Assembly (NCBI GenBank): GCA_028564925.1
Contig: CM053028.1
Span: 629,572,995-629,636,994 of the forward strand
Direction: 5' to 3'
DNA from: Lithobates sylvaticus
Taxonomy: Eukaryota > Chordata > Amphibia > Anura > Ranidae
Length of the DNA stretch: 64,000 nt
Position numbers and translations under genes: made by a program. The notes beneath the pieces were generated by a model, which did not search any database, was not told the DNA's origin, and saw only the letters and a program-made list of their open reading frames with translations. Of the stretch, positions 42,942-52,541 are shown piece after piece (position 1 is the first letter of the stretch; every line of letters begins with the position of its first letter).

Positions 42942-42978
42942 GGTTGATGGTTGGGGGTGGTTGGTGGTTGGTGGTTGG
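42942..42978 (+). repeat. GGTTGGT-type repeat with quadruplex-forming pattern
   Basis: The stretch reads as repeated GGT/TGG units with at least six GG pairs at short spacing, ending in GGTTGGTGGTTGG. Such sequence can fold into a two-tier G-quadruplex. It lies in the spacer between the small gene after DUF932 and the YqaJ gene. Confidence 0.45.
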
Positions 42979-43035
42979 AGAAGCTGATGGTGGTGAGCAC
43001 ATGCTGTTGGAGCATCTCTCTCCTGTGGTTTGCAT

Positions 43036-43145
43036 TCACGCGACCAATTGCAAGGCGTGTTCCAAGGCCCGTTGCTTGAGGGCAGCGCCTTGGCCGAACC
43101 AGGCACTGTCCAGGCGGTTGTCCTGGCTGCGGGCTTATTTTTCAT
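43036..43145 (-). CDS. Very small protein after DUF932
   Basis: Minus-strand gene of about 36 codons whose ATG overlaps the DUF932 stop (TCATGA at 43,142-43,147 on the plus strand). It begins MKNKPAARTT and ends in QRALEHALQLVA-like text. The tight overlap and the sensible helical end argue that it is real. Function unknown; one frame interruption. Confidence 0.4.
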
Positions 43146-44037
43146 GATCGACCGAATTCTGTCACGGCACTGAGTAGGCCCCAAGCGGTGTCTTTGGCTG
43201 CCAATAGTTCTGCACCACGACCATGGCCTTCGAACAGGGTTTGGACCTTCTTGAGAGCACGTTCGTTGGGCAAGGCTGATGCACCCTCTCCCTGCTGGTC
43301 TGTCTGGCAGATCAATTTGAGGAAGTTGTTCATGGCCTCGTGGGACTTGACCTTACGCTCTGCCAGGGTCTTCATGCGGTACATGAAGCTGTCCCATTGG
43401 CCAACGGCAATACCCAACTGCCGTTTAAAGCCCTGGGCGTTGAACAGAGTCGAATGCGGCACCTTAATGGATCCAGCCCACTGGCGCCCTGCAATGCCAT
43501 GGCCAGGGTGTTGTTGCAGACCACCGAACAGAAGTCGGAATCGCCATGGTGGCGAGGGTTCCGTCACACGAGGTGGCTAGCAGCAGATAGCTGTGCACTA
43601 CGTCGTTGCCTGTGAGGCAAGCAGATTTACCAGTGCGGGCCAATGCCAAAAGCGCCGGCCTGCCTTGAGCACGCCTGCGGTTTCCAGCTCAAAGCCTGCA
43701 ACTTCGGACAGATCCCGGTAGAACTCCAGCACCTTCCTGAGGCTGGCACCTCTTTGTAGCGCTGGCTGACCACGAGACAGGGCTGCATGGGTGTCACTGC
43801 GGTAGAGCACCTTTTGCTCGGGGAACTCCTGGCTTCGCCGTCAAGGCGTCGGGGGGGCATCCCCCCCCCCCCCCCCCACCGGTTGCCATATAGCGCACGG
43901 GTGTTTCCTGGATCTTCCACTGCATGCCAGCGGCTTGCGCACAAAACATCAATGGATTGCTTCTTGGGTAGCGCGCGGCCCAGTTGGTGCCACGGGGTTT
44001 GGCCGGTGTAGGCCATGGTTTCGACAAGATGGGACAT
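43142..44037 (-). CDS. DUF932 protein (phage/plasmid-like TIGR03299 family)
   Basis: Minus-strand gene of about 300 codons, start at 44,037 (MSHLVETMAYTGQTPWHQLG). Then VVSQRYKEV-like text, LEFYRDLSEVAGFELETAGV, LARTGKSACLTGNDVVHSYL, LLATSCDGTLATMAIPTSVR, VPHSTLFNAQGFKRQLGIAV and GQWDSFMYRMKTLAERKVKS. This is the complete DUF932 pattern, typical of integrative elements and plasmids, with unknown biochemical function. A run of 17 C near 43,861 is likely an artefact. Several frame interruptions. Confidence 0.87.
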
Positions 44038-44054
44038 AGTAAAATCTCCTTGAA

Positions 44055-44378
44055 TCAAGCTTGAAAGGAATGGCCGCAGTTCAGACATTCGTGGTTGTCG
44101 AGATAGGTCTGGTCGATCTGCTCGCCAATACGGCCTCCGACTTCGTGGCCAACGGTACCGCCTAAAAAACGCCACCGATGATGGCTCCGAGCAAGGCGCC
44201 GAGAACACTGCCGACGGGGCCAGCAGCTAGACCGACGCTTGCGCCGGTAGTTGCACCTTGCATGGCTCCTGCGATACCGGTGGCAGTTCTGCAGCTGAGC
44301 CAACTCGCTGACCCACCTGTTTGGCGACACCTTGGCACGAAAATTCAGAGAATGGCAATGGGGACAATGGATAGACAT
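44055..44378 (-). CDS. Zinc-ribbon and glycine-zipper membrane protein
   Basis: Minus-strand gene of about 107 codons, start at 44,378 (MSIHCPHCHSLNFRAKV) with CAGGAG six bases upstream. It has an N-terminal C-x-x-C, a middle stretch rich in Gly and Ala with GxxxG spacing (membrane glycine zipper), then GHEVGGRIGEQIDQTYLDNH and a closing ECLNCGHSF that completes the zinc ribbon. It leads the DUF932 block, 18 bases upstream. Function unknown; seen in mobile elements next to DUF932. Confidence 0.65.
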   Translation of the reverse strand: MSIHCPHCHSLNFRAKVSPNRWVSELAQLQNCHRYRRSHARCNYRRKRRSSCWPRRQCSRRLARSHHRWRFLGGTVGHEVGGRIGEQIDQTYLDNHECLNCGHSFQA

Positions 44379-44393
44379 AAATGCTCCTGACGT

Positions 44394-44427
44394 AAAAAAG
44401 CGCCCCTGGCACGAAGCCAAGGGCGCT
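44394..44427 (-). terminator. Factor-independent terminator on the minus strand
   Basis: Arms AGCGCCCTTGGC and GCCAGGGGCGCT (minus strand) with a 5-base loop and one mismatch, followed by six T. It lies just upstream of the zinc-ribbon gene and about 300 bases after the end of hamB, so it probably closes the hamAB transcript and insulates the DUF932 block. Confidence 0.7.
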
Positions 44428-44719
44428 GGTTGAAAGAGAGAAATCAATGCGGAACGAGTCGCTACGAAGCAAACAGCCCCGCATCACGTCAGGGATATAT
44501 GACTGAAAATATTTGGGATCGTGGGAATGGCCGACGGCTACAGGCTGAGTGCAGCCGGTCACTTCAGATAAGGGACTGTCGGCTATCGAAGAAAGCTGAC
44601 GATGGCCTGCCGCCGTCGTCAGCCATCTACAGGCCTGCAAGTGCTGTGCTTCGCATAAGATTGGTTAAGACCACAGGCGCTCATAGCAAAGAGGCATTAG
44701 GGGCAATTGGTCGGATGAA

Positions 44720-47383
44720 TCAGGCCTCCGTTGACTGCGCGAATTTTGTCTCATCCACAAGGCCTAGCCGGCGCAACTCACCCAAGATGATGGGTCCTAG
44801 CGTAGTCTTGGTAGGGTCCAGGTCAGTCAGCAACTGCCTTGCCACGGCAGCGGTCAAGGTTTCGCCAGGTGGTGCAAGACCCTCAAGTGCTGCCAGCTGC
44901 GATTCGCGAGAGTCCCAGTTCCACGTAGGCGGTCCCCGCTTCAGTGGGAAACCCCGAGTTCAAGGGCGAGTGCGAACGGATAGACGTTCGGCACAAGGGC
45001 CTCGTTCCCCGTTACGCGCAACGCAAGGAGTAACACGTCTCGATAAGCCTTGCCTAGCTGCACAAACTGGAATCGAACCACATCCTCTATGAGCGAGAAG
45101 GCCTCGTAGATTGTGTTGGTTGATAGTCTTATCTTTGGCGGTTTTTTCCCCTCAGCTTCGGCTACCGCCGCCTTTCGCTTTTCCGTCCTTGTGCGGCGCT
45201 CAGCCCACAGCTTCAGCATTACGGGATAGGGCATGCCCTTCATCCACCCACAGTGCCAACGGAGCAGCGAGCATTCCGAACTTCATCGACTTGCCGGTCA
45301 CCAGCTCGACCATGCGACCGAAAATCTTCTCGTAGTGCCCGGTGGGTGCGTTGGTTCGGCGGACCGGGGATGAGCTCCTGGACCGCGCCCTCGCCGATCT
45401 TGGGGTTATGAGGAAGTCGTAGAGTTTGCGCAGGCCGAACGGATCCATGGTCCAGTTCTCCGCCAAGATGTAGTCCGGCAGCCGATGCTTGCGTAAGCGC
45501 TTTCCGCAGCGACCACTAGATCGTCGACAACCGCGTCGTCCGATGTCGGCAATACGCGGGCGAGATAAGGCCTGAAGATCCTGTTCGAGCGGCATGTGCC
45601 ACCAGCAGACCGGCGCATGCTCGAATGCGAAACGTCTCTGGCTTGCTGATTTGCTCTGCTGGCAGCGCACGTCGAGCAACGCCTGCTTGACCGCGCTCCA
45701 TTGTTGACGAGCGTCTCAGCGAGAGCCGGCTTGACTCGGAACGGCACGAACTGGTCCTCGGCTTGGAGTTCCACTCCTCATAGTTGAGCAGGAACACATT
45801 ACCGACGATGTCGTGTTTTAATCCTGCCGGCCCGGCCGGCGAAGTTCCAAAGCAGCGCTGGGTCCAGTGGCTTGCCTGCCCCCCTAGTCGGTGTGTCGAT
45901 AAAAACGTTGCGAGGCCGGGGTGGTTGACCCCCTGGGGCAAGAGTCGTGGTGCAGACCAGGTACTTGACGCCGCCCGCATCTTGCTTAAACGAGGTCTCT
46001 ATCGCCTCGCGAAGCAAGTCGGCATGCGACCGTAAGTGGTAGGCGACGCCTTGTCGCCCCATGGGACGCCAGCTGGTACTCAGGGTGGACGTGCTCTTGG
46101 ATGAACGTTTGACAGCTCCTCCAGCGATCCATCTCGGAGCTCCCCGTGCTTTGAATTCAGAAGGGTGGTGAGCAGAGCAGCAGTCTTCTCGGCCTCACGA
46201 GCTCCGGTCTCGTAGAGGAGTGACCCGTCATTGCCGCCCTGTTCAACAGCAACACTGGCCAAGGCGGCTCGCTTGTTTTCAAGCGAACGCTCAACGCGGA
46301 CATTGCCCATCGGCATCCGAACGCCCGTCGCGCCCCATAAGCGCAATGTTTAGCTCGAAGTGCTTACCCTTTGACCTTGCTGAGAACAATGCGGTTCTGC
46401 TGAACCGGCGACAGTCTAGTCGAGAGGGGGCACCAGCTCAGTGACTCCAAAAGACCGGGGCCACAGGCCGCATCCCCTCTGCGCCTGGTGCTAGCAAGAT
46501 GACTTGGGTTGCAAAAGGACCGCTGCGCGATCCTCTCCAAGCAGTCCTGAAGAATCATGCTCTGGCGTCGTCAGCGATGTTCTGGGCCTCGTCGACGACC
46601 GCGGATGTCAAAAGACATGTCATCTGGTGCCACTGTTAGCAGGCTGCTGAGTCGTTCCTGGGTGAGCACAAAGATTTGCTTTGGCCGCTCAAGCTGGTCG
46701 AGAGATGGAATTGCAGAGATTCTGATGTTGGCCCGCCCGCCGTAAATCGGGCGTGTAATTTGCTCTGGGACCTCTGGACAGCAAGGCGGCGCGTCGGGCG
46801 TAAGGTACACCGCTGTGAAGTTGCTCGCTGCTCTCGGCCCTGCCGGCAAATGTGTTCGAGGACCAAGAAGGACTCTGCCAGCCGACGTCGGGCGCAGGTG
46901 ATGACTTGGGAAGCTTTGCTGGCAGGCTTTGCCAACCTTGCGCTGATACGCAGTGAGCGCACGGAGTTTCTTTTCCAATCTGGACACTACTGGCCTGCTC
47001 TGATATCCGACGATTGACCGAGCCCAAGCAAGGTGTCATCGCCCTGCCGATGTTCTGCTCAGCGAACTTAAGACTAGGGAAGTTTCCCAGCTCGCCCAGA
47101 AGACTCAGCGCGCGCGCACGAGCCTGTCCATCCTGGGTGACCAGCAGCGACTGGATGGCAATCTCTTGAGCTTGACGGTTGCAGGTTTTCATCTTCGGTT
47201 TGGACGAAGACTTCGGCACCGTACAAAAGCTTGGCAAGGGTCGTCGGCGCTGACATCCTCGGTCTCCGGGGCCTTCGCCAGCGTCTTGGCGACGCCTGCC
47301 GACTGCAGGACAGGCCAGCAGCGCACCAGTATTTGTCATTGCTTGTGAAACCGCTGAGACAGCTCCAGGGCGAATGAGCTCAT
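44720..47383 (-). CDS. hamB: HamB-like DEAD/DEAH-box helicase (Hachiman-type)
   Basis: Minus-strand gene of about 880 codons, start at 47,383 (MSSFALELSQRFHK), stop at 44,720. After a helical N-terminal domain (SLLGELGNFPSLKFAEQ) comes a Walker A region of APTSAGKS type, then SFLVLEHICRQGRE, FTAGGPTSESLQFHLSTSL, FVLTQERLSSLLTVAPDDMS and a DEAQ box in the text before NIADDAR. The second motor domain has KYLVCTTTLAPGG, NVFIDTPTRGAGKPLDPALL, WNFAGRAGRIKHDIVGNVF. The long C-terminal part ends ILGELRRLGLVDETKFAQS. The pairing with a DUF1837 gene directly upstream identifies a Hachiman-like system. About fifteen frame interruptions. Confidence 0.8.
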
Positions 47384-47405
47384 GGTTGCACCTTCTTGGG
47401 ACACA

Positions 47406-48192
47406 TTACCCCATGGCGCCGTAGAACAGCTCACGCAATTCATCCGTGTCGGGGACGACGACCAAGTAGACGAGGCATTATTGGGATCTGCACCGTGGTC
47501 AGTGAGGGTGCTTCATGGCTGCTTTCTGGTGATGTACAAGTTCCTGCGTGTAGGTAGCGGAAAGCTCCTTCTCATGAAAACCAGGTTGCTGCTGGTTGTT
47601 CACTGGTGGTAGACCCTTGAACAGCTTGTCGTCGAGTACAACCACCACCACCCACGTAGCGCTCGCGATTGGGAACATCGTCGGGCGACACATGACGTCG
47701 AAGTAACGCAAAGCGACCTTGCGACTCTCCTCGTCCAATGTGTCTAGGTTGCCCAGGTCCCTAACGATGGAATACTCGCGGCGATATTGCTTCTTGTTGG
47801 AGGTGAAGTCCGCAACCGACTCCGCGAAGTCTGCGGCACCGCCGTTGGCGGTTTTATTTAGCTTCGACTCCAAAGAAATAGATCACCAGCCAACCGCCCT
47901 CGACAGTGGCATGAATGCCGTCGAGGCCATGCACAGGCATGATTGTTATTGGTCTTCAACGACATCTTTGCGGCAAGCTGCGCCGCGCCAAGCTGCTCAA
48001 TAGCGATGCAGTAGGCAAGAACTCGCCCACCTCGCTTGAGCGGTGGGGGTACTTCTCGTTGAATTCAAGGAAAGCATCGCGTGTCGCATCCGCGATTGAT
48101 AGCGAAACACTCATATCGCCACGTGAAGGGGCGGCTTGCTCAGCCTTCGAACTCAAGCCTTCGCTTGCGAGATAGGGCGCCGGAGTTTGCAC
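47406..48192 (-). CDS. hamA: HamA-like DUF1837 protein (Hachiman nuclease)
   Basis: Minus-strand gene of about 255 codons, start taken as GTG at 48,192 (QTPAPYLASEGLSS), stop at 47,406 (DELRELFYGAMG), 23 bases before hamB. It has RDAFLEFNEKYPHRSSEVGE, LPTAYCIAIEQLGAAQLAAK-like text, then the DUF1837 core with FFGVEAKLNKTANGGAADFA, ESVADFTSNKKQYRREYSIV and RDLGNLDTLDEESRKVALRY. In Hachiman, HamA is a DNase kept in check by HamB and released on DNA damage. The core shows an acidic-x-Lys pattern expected for this nuclease fold. About six frame interruptions. Confidence 0.78.
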
Positions 48193-48304
48193 GTTCGGCT
48201 CCGAGAGATATCTGGCGAAGCTTTTGTACGTTCGCCAAGTTCTCTTGGAGCCGCACGTGCATAAGGCTGGTCGCGGGCTGCGACGGATCTGCAGAGACGT
48301 GTCG

Positions 48305-48650
48305 CTAGAGCGACCTACTTAGAAAGCTGGACATGGTCTTTGAGCGCGACCAAGTCTGCCTCGAGTTTTTCCATCCCTTGTTTGAACTCTCCCATCCCGC
48401 GATTCCTTCCCTTGTAAACGAGGACTCTTGCTGGGCACCAATTGTCGCGTGGAATTCTTCACAAGCAGTCGTTGCGCCTTTGCATCCGGTAGCTGCTATG
48501 TAGCTGTGACCGATTGGTCGCGATGCACTCTTGGAGCAGCAGCGATCGCTGCAAAGCGAGCGAAAGCCGATGACCTTTCGGATCAGCCTCATAGCGCGTT
48601 ACCAGCGACGGTCGACGGCCCGGCCATGTGCAGCTGGGCAAGATACCCGT
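48305..48650 (-). CDS. Possible small protein upstream of hamA
   Basis: Minus-strand coding text that ends at 48,305 with EFKQGMEKLEADLVALKDHV followed by QLSK, a convincing helical C-terminus. Upstream text is CKGATTACEEFHATIGAQQE. The start is unclear. It could be a third member of the hamAB transcript or an unrelated small gene. Confidence 0.35.
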
Positions 48651-48810
48651 TTAGTTGACTGCTTCAGGTGATCTGAGTCGTCGCAATCCGGGACTTGAGC
48701 GGCAACTACCGCTAATATCAGTCTCTGGACAGAGGCACGCCGCCGACACCATCCAGGGTTCTCGGTGGCACGATTAGGGGATTCGACCGCAAGAGCACAA
48801 GGAGAGGCAA

Positions 48811-50010
48811 GTGATCTCGATCGAGGACATATACAACCAAGACATCAACTTCCTGTTGGGGTCGGGCGCCTCCTTCGGGCTGCTCCCAACTCTGCAGCTG
48901 CAGGTACAGACCGGCGTCATGACCGTCGGTACACCTCGAAGAGCTTGCGACCAAGTTCGAGCGTGAGAAGGACCGACGCTGATCCCGCTGTTCATGCAAT
49001 CTACTACGCTAATTGACATACGGCCGGCAAGGAAAACCTGCGGCTTGAGGCCGTGGACCACTGAGCTGGGGCACGACCGTCAATCAAAAACCTACCGTAC
49101 CTTTCTGCTCACGGCACTGGAAGTGGTGATGGTGAAGCGCCGATACAGCGGTAGGACAGGCGCTCTGCAACGTGTTCACACCAACTACGACGGGTTGTTT
49201 CCCGCTTTGTGGCCGATGCGCTCATTGAGGAAGGGCATGTCGATTTCGTGCTGAACGACGGCGCGAGAGGGTTCACGCGTCGCATAGTGCAGGCCCGAAA
49301 CTTCGGAGCATACCTGTGCCATGCCGGGGTCTTCGGGCGCTACCGAGCAGCATCCCGCAGATCAACTTGATCCACCTGCATGGTTCTGTCTACTGGAGCA
49401 AGCAGGATGCGGCGATTCGCGTCGACTACGACTTAAGGGGAGCGCCAGGGTTTGTTGGACGCCAACGCTCTGGCGTTTCTTCAGCCTTGTTACGATTGCG
49501 CTGAACAACCCGGTTGCCACGATCAACGACGTGCCTGACCCGGCTTTACCGGACGACGCACTGGACGCGTTCTGGGCCAAGTACGAGCTGATGCCCATCG
49601 TGAATACGACCAAATGGGAAGTTTCATGAGACGGTCTTACGAGGAGCACTACTACCAAGATGTCTCGCCTAGCTCAGCTACGAACTGGAGAGAGCCCAAC
49701 GCAGTTTTTCCTGATCACGTTCGGTTTCTCGTTCGCCGACGAGCACATCCTAACCTCGTCATGCGTACGTTATCAAACCCGCGCGCTTCAAGTGTTCGTT
49801 TGCTGCTTTAACAGAGTGGGCACACGTCAATTGGAGCAGAAGTTCAAGGGCCACCGCAATGTGAAGTGCTGGTGCTCAAAGACGGGGTGAAGAACTTCAC
49901 CGCGTTTACGAGAAGGTTCTTGCACACCCAATGTGGGCGAACGCTCAGGATACTGAGCACCCCATGCCCGTTGCGACCGCCGCGAGGATGATGATGAGGT
50001 GTTGGTATGA
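48811..50010 (+). CDS. SIR2-family defence protein
   Basis: Rightward gene of about 390 codons, start GTG at 48,811 with GGAGAGG three bases upstream. The NAD-binding core is visible: DIYNQDINFLLGSGASFGLL (glycine motif), then TYRTFLLTALEVV, a TNYDG motif in HTNYDGLFP, FVLNDGARGFTRRIVQARNF, and NLIHLHGSVYWSKQ-like text with the catalytic His-Gly. The C-terminal part has KYELMPIVNTTKWE, FLITFGFSFADEHIL and RQLEQKFKGHRNVK. SIR2 proteins of this type degrade NAD on infection, often with a HerA ATPase partner. It is divergent from hamA. The copy is interrupted several times and its end lies near the gap. Confidence 0.85.
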
Positions 50011-50059
50011 TATTATCCGGGCTCGGCGGGTCAACGCGGTCCACGGCACCCAAAGGGTT

Positions 50060-50559
50060 NNNNNNNNNNNNNNNNNNNNNNNNNNNNNNNNNNNNNNNNN
50101 NNNNNNNNNNNNNNNNNNNNNNNNNNNNNNNNNNNNNNNNNNNNNNNNNNNNNNNNNNNNNNNNNNNNNNNNNNNNNNNNNNNNNNNNNNNNNNNNNNNN
50201 NNNNNNNNNNNNNNNNNNNNNNNNNNNNNNNNNNNNNNNNNNNNNNNNNNNNNNNNNNNNNNNNNNNNNNNNNNNNNNNNNNNNNNNNNNNNNNNNNNNN
50301 NNNNNNNNNNNNNNNNNNNNNNNNNNNNNNNNNNNNNNNNNNNNNNNNNNNNNNNNNNNNNNNNNNNNNNNNNNNNNNNNNNNNNNNNNNNNNNNNNNNN
50401 NNNNNNNNNNNNNNNNNNNNNNNNNNNNNNNNNNNNNNNNNNNNNNNNNNNNNNNNNNNNNNNNNNNNNNNNNNNNNNNNNNNNNNNNNNNNNNNNNNNN
50501 NNNNNNNNNNNNNNNNNNNNNNNNNNNNNNNNNNNNNNNNNNNNNNNNNNNNNNNNNNN
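50060..50559. other. Scaffold gap of 500 N
   Basis: Exactly 500 undetermined bases. On the left the SIR2 gene has just ended; on the right mdtC starts inside its coding sequence. At least one third of mdtC and any gene after SIR2 must lie in the missing DNA, so the true distance is greater than 500 bases. Confidence 0.99.
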
Positions 50560-52541
50560 CCGCCCGCCGATGCGCAGGTCCTGCTGCGCTGCAGATCTGC
50601 GGGCACCGGACACCGCATTGAGCCGGGCCGCAGGCGGTCCACCACCTGCGAGGGCCGACAGGCCGCGCTGGGCAGGGGCTTGAGCTGGATGAAGACATTG
50701 GCCGAATTCAGCGCCCCGCCCACCGGTGAAGCCCGCCACCGCCTGGACGGCGGGGTCGTCCTGCACGATCTGCTGCAGTTGGGCGAGTTTTTTCTCCATG
50801 GCGGGGGAACGTGATGCTCTGGTCCGCAATGATCTGCCCGATCAGAATGCCCGTGTCCTGCTCGGAAATGAAGGTGCCCGCCACATGGCGCAGCAGCGCC
50901 ACATTGCCGGCCACCAGCAGCACCAGCACGATGCCCGTGAGCAGCGCATGGTCGAGCACCGCGTCCAGCGACCGGCTGTAGCCTTGCCTGAACCCGCTCG
51001 AACCCGGCCTCCAGCTCCCTGCGCACCCGGGTGGGCGGGCGGTCCAGCGACTCGCGCGTGAGCAGGTAGGCGCACATCGTGGGCTTGCGGTCAGCGAGAC
51101 CACCAGCGACAGCAGGATGGCGATGGACAGCGTCATCGCCAGCTCATGGAACAGCAGCCCGACGATGCCCGGCATGAGAGGATGGGCAGGAACACCGCGA
51201 TCAGCGACAGGCTCATGGACATCACCGTGAATCCCACCTCTGCGCTGCCGCGCAGCGCCGCCTCCCTGGGAGGCATGCCGTCCTCCATGTGCCGCATGAT
51301 TTTCTCCAGCACCACGATGGGTCATCCACAGACGAAGCCCGTGCCGATTGGTTCAGGCCATGAGCGAGAGGTTGTCATTGCTGTATCCCAGCAGGTACAT
51401 GGGCCCGGAAGCTTGCCGACGATGGACAGCGGCAGCGCCACGGCCGGGATCAGCACGGCGCGTGGCGAGCGCAGGAACACGAAGACCACGCCGATCACCA
51501 GCAGGACCGCAATGAACAGGGTGCGCTCGGTATCCGACACCGAGGCGTTGACCGACTCCGAGCGGTCCAGCTCCAGGGCGAGGCGGATGTCCCCTGCCAG
51601 ACTGGCCTGCACCACGGGCAGCACTGCCCGGATCTGCGCCGCCGTCTTGACGATGTTGCTGGCTGCCGGCATGGGGTAGACGATGACCAGCACGGCCGAC
51701 TTGCCGTTGTAAAGGCCGGCGTTGCGCAGGTTCTCGTTGGAGTCCTGCACGCTGGCCACGTCCGACAGGTGCACGGATGCGTTGTTGCGGTAGGCGATCA
51801 CCAGGTCGCGGTAGGGCGCGGCCTTGGAGATCTGGTCGTTGGACAGCACCTGGAAGACGCTGCGGCCCTTCAGTCCCAGATGGCCCTTTGGCGCTGTTGG
51901 CGTTGGCTGCGCCTATGGCCGCGCGCACGTCTTCCAGCCCGATGCCGTAGCTGGCCAGCTTGCCGGGCTCCAGCTCCACGCGCACCGAGGGCAGGGAACC
52001 TCCGCCCAGCGGATCTGGTCCCACCCCGCTCAGCTGCACAACTGCCGTGTATCACCGAGCTGGCCGAGTCGTAGAGCTGCGCCTTGGTTCTGGGTGTCCG
52101 AGGTCAGCGCGAGCACGGCACCGGCGTGTCTGCTGGGTTGAACTCGCGGTAGGTGGGATGGCTGCGCAGCGTGCTGGGCAGATCGCCGCGCGCGGCCTGT
52201 ATCGCGGCCTGCACGTCGCGCGCCGCGCCATTGATGTCGCGCGACAGCCCCAGTTGCAACCACGATGGAGGAGGAGCCCACGCTGCTGACCGAGGTGAGC
52301 TGGGTGACATCGGCAATGGTGCCCAGGCCGTCGCTCCAGCGGTGCGGGCCACCGTGGAGGCCATGGTTTCCCGGGCTGGGCCCCCGCATGCTGGCCTGCA
52401 CCACGATCACGGGGAAGGTGACGTTGGGCAGGGGGCCCACCGGCAACTGGAAATACGCGAGCACGCCCGACACCAGCAGCGACCAGGGCACAGCAGGCTG
52501 GTCGCGACGGGTCGCAGGATGAAGGGTGCGCTGATGTTCAT
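50560..52541 (-). CDS. mdtC: MdtC-like RND efflux transporter (C-terminal part lost in the gap)
   Basis: Minus-strand gene, start at 52,541 ([17 protein letters not shown]) overlapping the mdtB stop (ATGA). Seen: [13 protein letters not shown]-like text, [20 protein letters not shown], the periplasmic loop [40 protein letters not shown] (membrane), [10 protein letters not shown]-like, [20 protein letters not shown] and [20 protein letters not shown]. It ends at the gap in QDLRIGGR, which is about residue 650 of about 1,030. It should form a trimer pump with MdtB and export drugs, bile salts or metals by proton exchange. Several frame interruptions. Confidence 0.9.
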
